64,000 nt of DNA from Thermovibrio ammonificans HB-1 (GCF_000185805.1 NC_014926.1:155001-219000); one strand, 5' to 3'; numbered from the stretch's first letter, positions 42,303 to 51,335 are shown. Numbers and translations: made by a program. Notes: a model not told the origin generated them from the letters alone.

Positions 42303-42695
42303 TTACAGTGAGAAGAGCTCTACAACTACGTTTCCGTTTAGCTGCTTTGCAAGTTCGGAAGTTGCCCGTAAGGCCTGGGGAAACTTCTCCTTGAGGTCTT
42401 GAGAGATAACCGTGACAACCACCTGTTTGGAGCCGTTCCACTCCTCCACTTGGGGTACAACGGTAAAGTTGCTGAGAACTCCTTTGTAGGTTCTCAGAAT
42501 TTTCTCGAAAGTCTCCCTGTTTTTCAGGACCCATTTGGCTCCTTCGTGGATAGACACAACTTCCCCCTCAATTCCGTTTAACCCTCCCTCTTTTAAAAGA
42601 GTTTGAGTAAGCTTAAGGAGCTTTTCGGGCGGGATATGTGCTAAAAAATCCATTCCTAATATTAAAAGTTTGGTATTTTTTCTTCTTTTGTCCAT
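42303..42695 (-). CDS. Protein sharing its C-terminal domain with the TPR neighbour
   Basis: A 130-residue protein of unknown function. A short helical N-terminus (about 1-45) is followed by EGAKWVLKNRETFEKI, LSNFTVV, VVVTVIS and NVVVELF, which line up one-to-one with RGSRWFERRPDVVKTV, FSDFTLT, ITIFAKV and TLITVEF of the TPR protein. It is the first gene of the three and is separated from the TPR gene by 70 bp. The start is ATG at 42695, with CGGCGGAAATCC before it and only a modest ribosome site. Confidence 0.62.
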   Translation of the reverse strand: MDKRRKNTKLLILGMDFLAHIPPEKLLKLTQTLLKEGGLNGIEGEVVSIHEGAKWVLKNRETFEKILRTYKGVLSNFTVVPQVEEWNGSKQVVVTVISQDLKEKFPQALRATSELAKQLNGNVVVELFSL

Positions 42696-42750
42696 GGATT
42701 TCCGCCGTTTTTAGCGTTTTGACTATATTAGACTGCCGGGATGAAAAGTG

Positions 42751-42768
42751 CATAAATGAACATAAATG
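42751..42768. repeat. Direct repeat upstream of HEPN module
   Basis: CATAAATG occurs twice with a 10-bp period (42751-42758 and 42761-42768), one helical turn, about 55-73 bp before the first gene of the HEPN module. A TAATAT -10-like box on the minus strand lies at 42725-42730. The repeat would cover the -35 region, as expected of an operator. Confidence 0.4.
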
Positions 42769-42800
42769 TTGTTTTTTTGCTCTTTGATTAACGGCGGGCT

Positions 42801-44003
42801 TTAGTAGATTATCAAATTCACTCCCCTGTAGCGGAGGTAGGGGATTTCCTCGGGCTTGTCTACCGAATCTACCATGAACCAGTCCCTTTTGGGTGCCGAT
42901 ATCAGGAGCCCTTCTATCTCGAAGGTTGAGCGTTTACCTTTTGTTCCTGGCGGCTCGTACAGGACAAGCTTCACCGGTTTGTTTGCAACGGGTATGAGCG
43001 AGAGAATGCGCTGGGAGTCTTTAAGGAAATTTCCGCTGAGAACGACCACTTTGAATCCCTGAAGCTGTAGTTTTACCCGCTCTTCGGGCGTTACAAAGTC
43101 GTAAACTACGTACACTTGGCTCTTGGGCAGTTTCAGCCCTTTGTCGGTTACCTCTCCCTTCTCGCCGCTTACCAGCTTTACCAGGGCAGCCAGCTTCTCT
43201 ATTCCCTCGCCGGTTAGTATCTTCAGCTTTCCGTTCCCCTCTTTTGTGTCGAGCTTTTTCCACTTTGGCTGAACCAGCGCTATGTCGTAGGCGTTTAAGA
43301 GCCTTTCCAGGGGCGGCGGCGTGTCGGCCTTTAGGTTTATAACCGTTCGAAGGCCCGAGAACCGGTCTATTCCCATAAAGTCGTAGTGGTAGGTGAGCAG
43401 GTCTTTTACTCCGAGTATCAGGGTGCCGTTCTCTTGAAGCTCGGCAAAGTTCTTGCTGAGGGCTGCCTTTACCGCCTGGGAGATGTTGCTCCCCCCCAAA
43501 ACGGAGAAACCTATCTGGCGGAGCTCACTTTTCACCTTGGGTTTAAGGGAGTTGTCGAAGTCAAGGATAAATGAGCTCTGGTTGACTGTTACCTTCGGGT
43601 AGCGGGAGAGGGGGACTCTGTAGCCCCCTACGAACAGGTAACCCCGCTGCTCAACCTTTGCGCCGAACCGCTTCAGTATGCTGAGGACCTCTCCCTCCGA
43701 CAGGTTCCCTTTCTGCCGCTTGGGCGCCGGGCTCTCTCCGGGGAGCTTAATCTTCTGGCCCACGTAGATTACGTTCGGGTTCTTTATGTGGTTTAACCTT
43801 GCCACCTCGTACAGGAGCCGTAAGGGGATGTTGAACATCTTCAGGATTTCCGATAGGGTGTCTCCGGGCTTCACCTTGTAGATTATGAAGCTGCTGGGCT
43901 TTTCCTCTTTGGGCTTTTTCTCCTTCACTATATTTATCTGGTAAACGGCGCCGTAGGCGGCCTGGGCGGTAACCAGACAGGCTAAGAGAGCTCTTTTAAC
44001 CAT
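42801..44003 (-). CDS. Exported LysM-domain protein
   Basis: A 400-residue protein with a signal peptide ([17 protein letters not shown]) and one LysM domain (about 41-87, [19 protein letters not shown]...[15 protein letters not shown]) that binds peptidoglycan. The rest (about 95-400) is beta/alpha and unrecognised, without a peptidase or amidase motif. The ATG at 44003 lies inside the trmFO 3' end (22-bp overlap) behind GATGAGGAG. A role in cell-wall anchoring is inferred. Confidence 0.82.
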   Translation of the reverse strand: MVKRALLACLVTAQAAYGAVYQINIVKEKKPKEEKPSSFIIYKVKPGDTLSEILKMFNIPLRLLYEVARLNHIKNPNVIYVGQKIKLPGESPAPKRQKGNLSEGEVLSILKRFGAKVEQRGYLFVGGYRVPLSRYPKVTVNQSSFILDFDNSLKPKVKSELRQIGFSVLGGSNISQAVKAALSKNFAELQENGTLILGVKDLLTYHYDFMGIDRFSGLRTVINLKADTPPPLERLLNAYDIALVQPKWKKLDTKEGNGKLKILTGEGIEKLAALVKLVSGEKGEVTDKGLKLPKSQVYVVYDFVTPEERVKLQLQGFKVVVLSGNFLKDSQRILSLIPVANKPVKLVLYEPPGTKGKRSTFEIEGLLISAPKRDWFMVDSVDKPEEIPYLRYRGVNLIIY

Positions 44004-45298
44004 CTCCTCATCACCTCGAGTGCCCGGTTGGCCAGGTATTTCCTCCGCTCAAGTTTACCTTTTATCCGCCGTTCAGGGGGAGGTAAAAGGCCAAAGTTTG
44101 CGTTCATCGGCTGGAACCTTTTTGGGTCGGCCTCTGTTATGTAGCGCAGGAGCCCTCCTATCATCGTTTCCCTCGGAGGGACAACGGGCTCTTTGTTATT
44201 GGCAATTCTGGAGGCGTTCAGGCCTGCCACTATCCCGGTGGCGGCCGACTCGGGGTAGCCTTCAACTCCCGTAATCTGACCCGCAAAGAGCACTTTCGGG
44301 TTTTTCTTCAGCTGTAGGGTGGGAAGTAGCAGTTTGGGCGAGTTTATGAACGTGTTTCTGTGGATGCTTCCGTACCGGGCAAACTCTGCGTTCTCAAGGC
44401 CGGGAATGAGCCTGAAGACCCTTTTCTGTTCGGGGTATTTGAGCTTCGTTTGGAATCCCACAAGGTTCAAAAGGGTTCCTTCTCTGTTCTCTTTCCGGAG
44501 CTGAACAACGGCGTGGGGCTGTTTCCCCGTTCTGGGGTCTATGAGGCCTACGGGTTTTAAGGGGCCGAACAGCAGGGTCTCCTTCCCCCTTTCGGCCATC
44601 TCCTCTATGGGCATGCACCCTTCAAAGTAGCAGGCCTTCTCAAACTCTTTCAGCGGAACTTTCTCCGCTTCCATCAGGGCGTTGTAGAACTTTTCGTACT
44701 CCTCTTTTGTCATCGGGCAGTTTAGGTAGTCGTCTCCGCCTTTGCCGTAACGGGAGCCCCAGAAGCACTTGGTGTAGTCTATAGTGTCGGCGTAAACTAT
44801 GGGGGATATGGCGTCGTAGAAGTGAAGCTCCTCCTCTCCCAGGTACTCTCTGAGGAACCGGGAAAAAGTATCGGAGGTTAGCGGTCCCGTTGCAACAACT
44901 GTTATCCCCTCTTCCGGGAGTTGGGTCACTTCCTGTCTGATTACCTCTATGTTGGGGTGGGTCTCTATTTTCTCGGTTATGTAGTCTGCGAATTTCTCCC
45001 TGTCTACTGCCAGGGCTCCTCCTGCAGGAACCGCCGTTTTCTTTGCCGCTTCAACAACCAGGGAGTTCAGGAGCTCCATTTCCGCCTTTAGGAGCCCTCT
45101 GGGTGTGGTTATCTCTTTGCCGCCTAAGGTGTTAGAACATACAAGCTCTGCCAGCTTATCGGTTCTGTGGGCAGGGGTGGTTTTCTCGGGCCGCATCTCA
45201 AATAGGCGGACTTTGCTGCCTTCGTTTGCCGCGCGCCATGCGGTCTCTACGCCCGCAAGGCCCCCGCCGATTACGTTGATTACCTTCTCTTTTTCCAT
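43982..45298 (-). CDS. trmFO: Methylenetetrahydrofolate-tRNA-(uracil-5-)-methyltransferase
   Basis: TrmFO makes m5U54 in the tRNA T-loop with folate and FAD. The FAD motif [30 protein letters not shown], the [17 protein letters not shown] block with a conserved Cys, and [19 protein letters not shown] are diagnostic. 438 residues is standard. The ATG at 45298 follows AGAGGAAATGG. Followed by the LysM gene. Confidence 0.97.
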   Translation of the reverse strand: MEKEKVINVIGGGLAGVETAWRAANEGSKVRLFEMRPEKTTPAHRTDKLAELVCSNTLGGKEITTPRGLLKAEMELLNSLVVEAAKKTAVPAGGALAVDREKFADYITEKIETHPNIEVIRQEVTQLPEEGITVVATGPLTSDTFSRFLREYLGEEELHFYDAISPIVYADTIDYTKCFWGSRYGKGGDDYLNCPMTKEEYEKFYNALMEAEKVPLKEFEKACYFEGCMPIEEMAERGKETLLFGPLKPVGLIDPRTGKQPHAVVQLRKENREGTLLNLVGFQTKLKYPEQKRVFRLIPGLENAEFARYGSIHRNTFINSPKLLLPTLQLKKNPKVLFAGQITGVEGYPESAATGIVAGLNASRIANNKEPVVPPRETMIGGLLRYITEADPKRFQPMNANFGLLPPPERRIKGKLERRKYLANRALEVMRRWLKELS

Positions 45299-45364
45299 TT
45301 CCTCTCCGGGTCTGCTGCCGGTTTGGTCTATTATCTTAAATCAATCTATCGCCGGAGGTCTGCC

Positions 45365-45850
45365 GTGGGACTTGTTGAAGGGCTCGATAGGCTCAGGGAG
45401 CTCTCTGAGCGGCTGAAGAGTGAAGGGAAGAGGGTTGTGTTTACGAACGGCTGTTTCGATATTCTCCACGCCGGTCACGTTGACTACCTTGAGAGGGCAA
45501 AGTCCCTGGGGGACGTTCTCATAGTAGGGGTGAACAGCGATGTTTCCGTAAGGAAGATAAAGGGCGATAAAAGGCCCATAGTCCCTGAGGAGATGAGGGT
45601 AAGGGTTCTGCTGGGGCTGAAGGCTGTTGACTACGTGGTCCTCTTTGACGAGGAGAATCCTTTGAAGGTGATAGAGGCGGTGAGGCCCAACGTTTTGGTT
45701 AAGGGGGCAGATTGGCCCCTTGAGAAGATTGTAGGCAGGGAGTTTGCAGATGAGGTTGTGAGGATTCCCTTCAGGTTTGATATCTCAACCTCTAAGATTG
45801 TAGAGAGGGTGGTTGAGCGTTACTGTGGGGGTGAAGCTCCTTTGGGATAA
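45365..45850 (+). CDS. D-beta-D-heptose 1-phosphate adenylyltransferase (RfaE2/HldE C-terminal type)
   Basis: A 161-residue cytidylyltransferase-fold enzyme. VVFTNGCFDILHAGHVDYLERAKSLGD holds the HxGH motif and DISTSKIVERV the late conserved block. It resembles the stand-alone second domain of HldE, activating heptose phosphate for LPS. I start at GTG 45365 behind CCGGAGG; a longer upstream frame lacks homology-like sequence. The last 59 bp overlap the opposing HD-hydrolase gene. Confidence 0.9.
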   Translation: MGLVEGLDRLRELSERLKSEGKRVVFTNGCFDILHAGHVDYLERAKSLGDVLIVGVNSDVSVRKIKGDKRPIVPEEMRVRVLLGLKAVDYVVLFDEENPLKVIEAVRPNVLVKGADWPLEKIVGREFADEVVRIPFRFDISTSKIVERVVERYCGGEAPLG

Positions 45851-47024
45851 CGGCGTAGGTTTTTGAGACCTTCCTTGAGAGGGCTTTAACGGCGTCTGTA
45901 GGAGCGACTGTAGAGAGTTCGGCAACGCCCTCTTCGAGCTTCACCTTTATGAGCTGCTCGCTTTCCGGCGAGTAGTAGGAGTAGGCCACTTTGGAGGGCT
46001 CTACAACTTCAAAGTAGTATTCGGGGTTGTAGCCCGCCCTTTCAACCGCTTCCCTGAGCTCTATGAGCCGGCTGGGCTTAACTTCAACCGTTTTGAACAG
46101 CTCCCGCTTTATGAACCGTTTTGAGAGGTCTGAGAGTATGGGGTCTTTGGAGTTTTGGCAGTTGTAGATGGAAACTACAACGTTTCCGTCTGTGAGCCTG
46201 AGCAGGTTCTCGGTGTCCCCCTCTCTTAGTGTTCGTGCAAGTTGCGGGTCGCAGCAGAGCTTCTCCCCTGCGAGAAGAAGCTCCCTCATACGCTTCACAA
46301 TCTTCTCAAGGAGCACCTGGGCGGCAATGTTCACTTTGTGGAAGTAAACGGCCCAGTACATCTGGTAGCGTGACATAACGTAGGATTCAAGGGCATTGAA
46401 CCCCTTGTAGCTCCACAGGAGCTCTCCTCCTTCTACGATTGCAGAGATGAGTATCCTGTTAACCTCTATCCTGCCGAAGGAAACGCCGGTGTAAAAGGCG
46501 TCCCTTTTCAGGTAGTCCAGCCTGTCGCAGTCCAGCTGGCTCGATATCAGCTGGTAGGTGTACGGCTGGCTGTGGCTCTTTGTGAAGATGGAGAGGACCT
46601 CCTCTGTCAGTTCCCTTTCGAGCCCCACCTCCTGGGCCAGAAGTTTAAAGGCCTCTACCGTTATCTTCTCGTGGCTCTCTGGAACTATTACCCCTTCGAG
46701 GGCGTGGGAGAAGGGGGAGTGGCCGAGGTCGTGTAGCAGGCCTGCAAGGAGCAGGGCGTTTTCGGTTAGCGGTTCCGGCGAGAAGCCTTTAAGCTTGAGG
46801 AAGTTCAGGGTTTTCCTGACGAGCCACATAACCCCGAGGGAGTGCTGAAACCGGGTGTGTTCGGCTCCGGGATAGACCAGGTAGCAGGGGCCGAGCTGTC
46901 TGATGTAGCGGAGCCGCTGAAGGAGGGAGCTCTTCAGGGCCTTTTCAACCGGAGAGCCCCGTTCGACGAGTATGAACTCGTCGTAAACGGGGTCCATCAG
47001 CAGTTTATACCTCTCCACCTTCAC
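45792..47024 (-). CDS. HD-domain phosphohydrolase (COG1078, dNTPase-like)
   Basis: A 410-residue HD protein. HTRFQHSLGV, GLLHDLGHSPFSHALE and SSQLDCDRLDYLKRDAFYTG are the metal ligands and surroundings typical of the SAMHD1/COG1078 group, which includes dNTP triphosphohydrolases. DPVYDEFILVERGSPVEKALKSSLLQRLRYIRQLG at the start fits. The exact substrate is unknown. The start overlaps the fur stop by 20 bp, and the end overlaps rfaE2 by 59 bp on the other strand. Confidence 0.87.
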   Translation of the reverse strand: MKVERYKLLMDPVYDEFILVERGSPVEKALKSSLLQRLRYIRQLGPCYLVYPGAEHTRFQHSLGVMWLVRKTLNFLKLKGFSPEPLTENALLLAGLLHDLGHSPFSHALEGVIVPESHEKITVEAFKLLAQEVGLERELTEEVLSIFTKSHSQPYTYQLISSQLDCDRLDYLKRDAFYTGVSFGRIEVNRILISAIVEGGELLWSYKGFNALESYVMSRYQMYWAVYFHKVNIAAQVLLEKIVKRMRELLLAGEKLCCDPQLARTLREGDTENLLRLTDGNVVVSIYNCQNSKDPILSDLSKRFIKRELFKTVEVKPSRLIELREAVERAGYNPEYYFEVVEPSKVAYSYYSPESEQLIKVKLEEGVAELSTVAPTDAVKALSRKVSKTYAVIPKELHPHSNAQPPSLQS

Positions 47025-47433
47025 ACTCTCTACAGATTCCGTAGCAGATGAGGGAGCAGCTGTTTACCCTTCCTATCTCCTTCACCGCGTTGGGCTCCAC
47101 CTGGGGCAGGAGGTCGAGGTCGAAAATCCTTCCACACTTTTCGCATATGAAGTGGCTGTGGGGTTCAACCCGGGCGTCGTAGCGGACTTTATCCTTTAGG
47201 GTCGGAACCCTTTTAACGAGCCCGGCGTTTTCAAGGCTTGCAAGGGTTCTGTATACGGTTGTTAAGGATATCCCCTCTAACCGGTCTTTAAGCCTTTCGT
47301 AGAGCTCTTCTGCGCTCGGGTGGTCGTTCCGGGAGACTATCTCCCTGTAAACGGCAACCCTTTGAGGTGTAACTTTAAGGCCCATGGCCCGGGCCTTCTT
47401 TTTAAACTCTTCAACTTTCTTTTCGGCAAGCAC
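47005..47433 (-). CDS. Fur-family metalloregulator (Fur/PerR)
   Basis: A 142-residue Fur-family repressor: winged helix (LKVTPQRVAVYREIVSRNDHPSAEELYERLKD...ISLTTVYRTLASLENAGLV) and metal domain with HSHFICEKCGRIFDL and the second CxxC pair (CYGICRECEGG) for structural zinc. Fur, PerR and Zur cannot be separated by eye. GTG start at 47433. Candidate targets in the window include katG. The upstream gap (47434-47506) is AT-rich, compatible with autoregulation. Confidence 0.92.
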   Translation of the reverse strand: MLAEKKVEEFKKKARAMGLKVTPQRVAVYREIVSRNDHPSAEELYERLKDRLEGISLTTVYRTLASLENAGLVKRVPTLKDKVRYDARVEPHSHFICEKCGRIFDLDLLPQVEPNAVKEIGRVNSCSLICYGICRECEGGEV

Positions 47434-47506
47434 TTTCGGTTCTCCTGTAAATTATTGTCAGCTACATAAATATATTAAATGTTTGGCATAGGTGGTTGAG
47501 TAGAGG

Positions 47507-48451
47507 TTAACTCTCACCGAACAGGTCCCCTTCCTTCACTCTGTAGCCCCTTATGAACTCCTCTCCGGATATCTCCTTTTTGCCTTCGGGCCTAAGGCGC
47601 TTGATTTTGAGTGCTCCCTTTCCGCAGGCAACTACCAGCTCTCTGTCGGCCTTAATCACCTCTCCGGGTCTGCCGCTCCCCTCAACCGGCTCTGCCGAGG
47701 TGATTTTTACCCTCTTGCCCTTGTAGAAGGTGTAGGCAGAGGGCCACGGCGTAAAGGCCCTTACCGCGTTGAATATCTTACGGGCGCTCTCCTTCCAGTC
47801 TATCTTTCCCATCTCTTTGGTTATCTGCTTGCAGTAGGTAGCTTTTGAATCGTCTTGCTCAACGGGCTTTAGCTCCCCCTTTACGTAGCGGGGTAGGGTT
47901 TCTACCAGCAGTTTGGCCCCCAGCTCCGAGAGCTTGTCGTGGAGGGTTTGGGCGTTGTCTTCGGGCTCTATTTTCACCTTCTCCTGGGCGATTATGGGGC
48001 CTGCGTCGAGCTCGGGTATCACCTTCATTATCGTTACGCCGGTCTCCTCCTTGCCGTCGAGGAGGGCGGCCTGAATGGGGGAGGCTCCCCTGTACTCTGG
48101 AAGCAGGGAGGCGTGAACGTTTACCGTTCCGAACCGCGGAAGGTCGAGTAGCCACCGGGGCAGAATTTTGCCGTAGGCTGCAACCACTATGAGGTCGGGC
48201 TTTATAGCCCGGAGTTTTTCTTTCAGTTCGGCGTTCTCTTTTATTCTCTCGGGCTGGAGTACCTCTATACCGAGCTTCTCGGCTACCGTTTTCACCGGAG
48301 GGGGCTTGAGCTTTTTGCCCCTGCCTGCGGGTTTGTCGGGCTGGGTTATAACGAGGGGAACTTGAAATCCGCTTTCTACAAGTGCTTTAAGCGAGGGCAC
48401 TGCAAAGTCCGGCGTTCCCATGAATACCACTTTAAGCTTTTTCTTTTCCAA
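47507..48451 (-). CDS. fmt: Methionyl-tRNA formyltransferase
   Basis: Fmt formylates initiator Met-tRNA. KVVFMGTPDFAVPSLKAL, ITQPDKPAGRGKKLKPPPVK, the formyl-transfer segment NVHASLLPEYRGASPIQAALLDG and the C-terminal tRNA-binding domain (about 205-310) are typical. 314 residues. It overlaps tsaC by 20 bp. Read-through to fur is possible. Confidence 0.98.
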   Translation of the reverse strand: MEKKKLKVVFMGTPDFAVPSLKALVESGFQVPLVITQPDKPAGRGKKLKPPPVKTVAEKLGIEVLQPERIKENAELKEKLRAIKPDLIVVAAYGKILPRWLLDLPRFGTVNVHASLLPEYRGASPIQAALLDGKEETGVTIMKVIPELDAGPIIAQEKVKIEPEDNAQTLHDKLSELGAKLLVETLPRYVKGELKPVEQDDSKATYCKQITKEMGKIDWKESARKIFNAVRAFTPWPSAYTFYKGKRVKITSAEPVEGSGRPGEVIKADRELVVACGKGALKIKRLRPEGKKEISGEEFIRGYRVKEGDLFGES

Positions 48452-49052
48452 GGAGAACCTCCTTTACCTTTTCAAACTCTACGGCTCCTTCCCTTAAGAG
48501 CTTCAGCTCCCCTTCGGGAAGCACCTTTACGATTGTTGAGGCAACGTTTCCCGCCCTCCCCTCTGCGCAGAAGTCTACGGCGTTTTTAAAGTACTTTAGG
48601 CACTCTCGGCAGTTCTCTGCCGGTTTAAGTCCTTGGGGGTTTGCGCTGGGGGCAAAGAGGGGCCCTGTGAGCTCTAAAAGCTCCAGTAACAGGGGGCTGT
48701 TCGGGACTCTTACTGCCAAGTCATCCCTTTTAAAGATGCTCCTGAAGGGGGAGCTCTCCGACAGGGGTAGAACCAGCGTTACCGGAGCCGGGTAGAGGGC
48801 TTTAATGCCCTTCTCTAAGGCCTTCGGAACTTTAACGCCGAGCTCTCCCAGCTGCTCGGGGCTTTTAAAGAGAACAATCAGCGGTTTGTTTGGGTCTCTG
48901 CCCTTTATTCTGTAAACCCTTGAAACGGCATTCCCGTTAAGGGCACTGCCCACAAGGCCGTAGAGGGTGTCTGTGGGCAGACACCCTACGGCTCCGGCGT
49001 TTATGAGTGAGGCGATGGTGGGAAGCTCCTCCCTGCTCCACTTAATCTTCAT
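48432..49052 (-). CDS. tsaC: L-threonylcarbamoyladenylate synthase
   Basis: A 206-residue YrdC/Sua5-type enzyme that makes threonylcarbamoyl-AMP for the t6A37 modification of tRNAs. GAVGCLPTDTLYGLVGSAL, RIKGRDPNKPLIVLF and LAVRVPNSPLL...LFAPSANPQGL are the family blocks. There is no Sua5 C-terminal domain. It overlaps both fmt and the DUF89 gene. Confidence 0.93.
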   Translation of the reverse strand: MKIKWSREELPTIASLINAGAVGCLPTDTLYGLVGSALNGNAVSRVYRIKGRDPNKPLIVLFKSPEQLGELGVKVPKALEKGIKALYPAPVTLVLPLSESSPFRSIFKRDDLAVRVPNSPLLLELLELTGPLFAPSANPQGLKPAENCRECLKYFKNAVDFCAEGRAGNVASTIVKVLPEGELKLLREGAVEFEKVKEVLLGKEKA

Positions 49053-49938
49053 CGGCCTCTTTTATCTCAAGGAGGTGTTTGTTGTAGAGGAAGACGAGCT
49101 CCCCTAAGTTGCAGGCGAGCTCCTTGGCAACCGGCTCGCACTTTGCCTTCAGTATGAAGAAGATATCTTTGTCTGTAACTCCGTCTAAGGTCTCGAAGTT
49201 TGCCTGGCCCTTGGAGATTACGAAGAAGGCGTTTCTCCAGTGCTCTTTAAACTCTTCGGAGGCGAACTCAAAGTCTACGCCGATGTAGTCTGAGCCCGTT
49301 GTTATGAGCTCGTCGGCTATCTCGGCGGCCCCGGTTTTGAGGGCGTCGTCTACCGTTGCATCGTTGAGTATGGGAGCACCCCTTACGGCAAGGACAACTT
49401 TCAAGCCTCTCTCTTTGAGCTCCCTCATGAGGAACTTGTCGAACACTATCTCTCCTGCGTTGTCGGCCACGTAAAGGACGGTTTTGCCCGGAATCAGGAA
49501 CCTCTCAAGTATCGCCTCGTCGAAGTAGGCAAATGGTGTTTTGAAGAAGTTCTCGATTTCCTTCATTAGGTCGAAGGAGCTGGGAACGCCGAAATCGATG
49601 ACGTTCCCCAGAGCCGCCAGTTTTATTGCAGCTGCAAGGCGGTTTTCGGCCTTCTCGTAGAGCTCCTTCTTCAGTTTTGGCTCCAGCCTGAGGGCGAGGG
49701 TGTTGTACTTCTCCTTCAGCTCCCTGTAGGGGTCTTCGACCCCGCTGCGCTTTTTGAATATCCTGTGGATGAAGGTTGCGTTGTGGCCGGGGGATTTGTG
49801 GGGTTGAAGCTCCTTCCATATGAACTTTGCGGCCTCTCTTTGAATCTCTATGGTTTTGTCGGCGGGAAGGCCCGCAACCTCGGCAACTTTTCTTATCTGG
49901 TTCAGGTAGCAGGGGAGGCACAAGGGGTAAACTTTCAT
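49042..49938 (-). CDS. DUF89 / ARMT1-like metal-dependent phosphatase
   Basis: A 298-residue DUF89 protein. The N-terminal CLPCYLNQIRKVAEV is the family's CxxC start; LYVADNAGEIVFDKFLMREL and DELITTGSDYIGVDFEFASEEF are the metal and substrate-binding blocks. Related proteins are damage-control phosphatases acting on sugar or pantetheine phosphates. The exact substrate is unknown. It lies 1 bp after purE and overlaps tsaC by 11 bp. Confidence 0.88.
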   Translation of the reverse strand: MKVYPLCLPCYLNQIRKVAEVAGLPADKTIEIQREAAKFIWKELQPHKSPGHNATFIHRIFKKRSGVEDPYRELKEKYNTLALRLEPKLKKELYEKAENRLAAAIKLAALGNVIDFGVPSSFDLMKEIENFFKTPFAYFDEAILERFLIPGKTVLYVADNAGEIVFDKFLMRELKERGLKVVLAVRGAPILNDATVDDALKTGAAEIADELITTGSDYIGVDFEFASEEFKEHWRNAFFVISKGQANFETLDGVTDKDIFFILKAKCEPVAKELACNLGELVFLYNKHLLEIKEADED

Positions 49939-49939
49939 C

Positions 49940-50407
49940 TTATCCCTCTAATACCTTCTTCTTCATCTTCTCTCTGTACTCTTTGAGCTTCTCTTTCAGC
50001 TCCGGGTACTTAATCGCCATTATCTCCGCTGCCAGAACGGCCGCGTTTTTGGCACCCGCCTTTCCTATGGTTACCGTTGCAACCGGTATACCTCCGGGCA
50101 TCTGAACTATGGAGAGCAGGGAGTCTATTCCTTTTAAGGGAGATGCGTCGAGGGGAACTCCAATAACCGGGAGGACGGTTTTTGCTGCAATCACTCCTCC
50201 TAAGTGGGCGGCGTAACCGGCGGCCGCTATTATTACGTCGTACTCCTCTTCCGCCCTTTCGCAGAAGGCGAGCACTTCGTCTATGGTCCGGTGGGCGGAG
50301 AGGACCTTAACGTCGTAGGGAATTCCGAACTCCTCCAGCGTCTTTGTGCAGCTCTCCATCACCGGTAGGTCCGACTTGCTTCCCATTACAACAGCAACTT
50401 TCTTCAC
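49940..50407 (-). CDS. purE: N5-carboxyaminoimidazole ribonucleotide mutase
   Basis: PurE class I of 155 residues. VAVVMGSKSDLPVMESCTKTLEEFGI, the VLSAHRTIDEVLAF loop, AAAGYAAHLGGVIAAKT and VPLDASPLKGIDSLLSIVQMPGGIPVATV are diagnostic. The start ATG at 50407 (MKKVAVVMG) fits. It lies inside the 3' part of the preceding lipoprotein gene by 101 bp, an unusually long overlap. Confidence 0.97.
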   Translation of the reverse strand: MKKVAVVMGSKSDLPVMESCTKTLEEFGIPYDVKVLSAHRTIDEVLAFCERAEEEYDVIIAAAGYAAHLGGVIAAKTVLPVIGVPLDASPLKGIDSLLSIVQMPGGIPVATVTIGKAGAKNAAVLAAEIMAIKYPELKEKLKEYREKMKKKVLEG

Positions 50408-51275
50408 TTCCCACCTCCACTTTCACAGGTTTCGATAAGTTGCCGGCCTTATCTACTGCATACAGGGTAAACGCCTCGGGGCAGGTTTCGGCTAAGAAAT
50501 ATAACCCATTTACCTTAACCTTTTTACCGCCGGCCACCACAAGGTAGTACTTAACGTCCTCCGACGGTGATGGCTCCCATATAAGGGTGCAGCCGCTACC
50601 GCATACAATAAACGGGTGCTGGGGCGGTGCGGGCGGTATAGTGTCTGCAGGCTCAACCTTTACAGGCGGAGAGAGCCTCCCCTTTAGGTTTCCCTGTGAA
50701 AACCGGAACCTGTAGGTGTAGGTTTCGCCGTTTTTCACGTTTTCATCTTCAAACAGGGTGCCGTTGATAACCCGGTAGGGTTTTATAAAGGGCGGACTTT
50801 GGTTTTTGAACACCTCTATCGGGTAGGGAGCTTCTGCAAACTTCACCACCGCTTTGCCGTCTTCCCCTTTAGCCTCCTTTACTTTCGGGACGGCCTCTAT
50901 CGGTTTCTGTCCCACAATGCACACGGGCTCGGAGGGTATGCTGAAGTGTCCTTTGTATTCGGCTACAACCTGGTAGCAACGCTTCTCTTTCGGTTTTATC
51001 GGGGAGTCTTTGAAGTAGGTTTCACTAAGCTTAACTTTTCTCCCTCCAAAATTTACAATTACTATGTAGCTAACCTTTCCGGGAGCCGAAATCTTCCTGC
51101 CGTCTTCAAAGGTTTTCACGGGCTTCCAGTAAATCAGGGGAGAGCGAAACTCCTGGATAGCCCCGGAAAGCTCGGGTGTGGCCGGTTTAAACGTGAGAGG
51201 CGGTTTCGGTGCCTCTCTGTGGCCGCAGGTTGTAAACGACAGCAGCAAAGGGAAGAGTATTAGGAGTTTACGCAA
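50307..51275 (-). CDS. Predicted lipoprotein with fibronectin-III-like repeats
   Basis: A 322-residue exported protein. A signal sequence (LRKLLILFPLLLSFTTC) ends in a Cys that may be lipidated, though the lipobox (FTTC) is loose. Two or three beta-sandwich modules follow (YWKPVKT...YIVIVNFGG; PADTIPPAPPQHPFIV...LIWEPSPSEDVKYYLVVAGGKKVKV), like fibronectin type III. The C-terminus ends in a Cys-Cys-Cys stretch. TTG start at 51275 after GGGAGG. The last 101 bp overlap purE in another frame, so part of the end might be untranslated or frameshifted. Confidence 0.62.
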   Translation of the reverse strand: MRKLLILFPLLLSFTTCGHREAPKPPLTFKPATPELSGAIQEFRSPLIYWKPVKTFEDGRKISAPGKVSYIVIVNFGGRKVKLSETYFKDSPIKPKEKRCYQVVAEYKGHFSIPSEPVCIVGQKPIEAVPKVKEAKGEDGKAVVKFAEAPYPIEVFKNQSPPFIKPYRVINGTLFEDENVKNGETYTYRFRFSQGNLKGRLSPPVKVEPADTIPPAPPQHPFIVCGSGCTLIWEPSPSEDVKYYLVVAGGKKVKVNGLYFLAETCPEAFTLYAVDKAGNLSKPVKVEVGSEESCCCNGKQVGPTGDGELHKDAGGVRNSLRR

Positions 51276-51301
51276 GCTGCCTCCCGTTTTGTAAAGGGCA
51301 G

Positions 51302-51307
51302 TATAAT
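51302..51307 (+). promoter_or_regulatory. Predicted -10 box for efp-acc operon
   Basis: TATAAT, 34 bases before the efp GTG, in the 60-bp gap to the divergent lipoprotein gene. No clear -35 is seen. Confidence 0.4.
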
Positions 51308-51335
51308 TTTCCCAAAACTTCTCGGAGGTGTAAAA

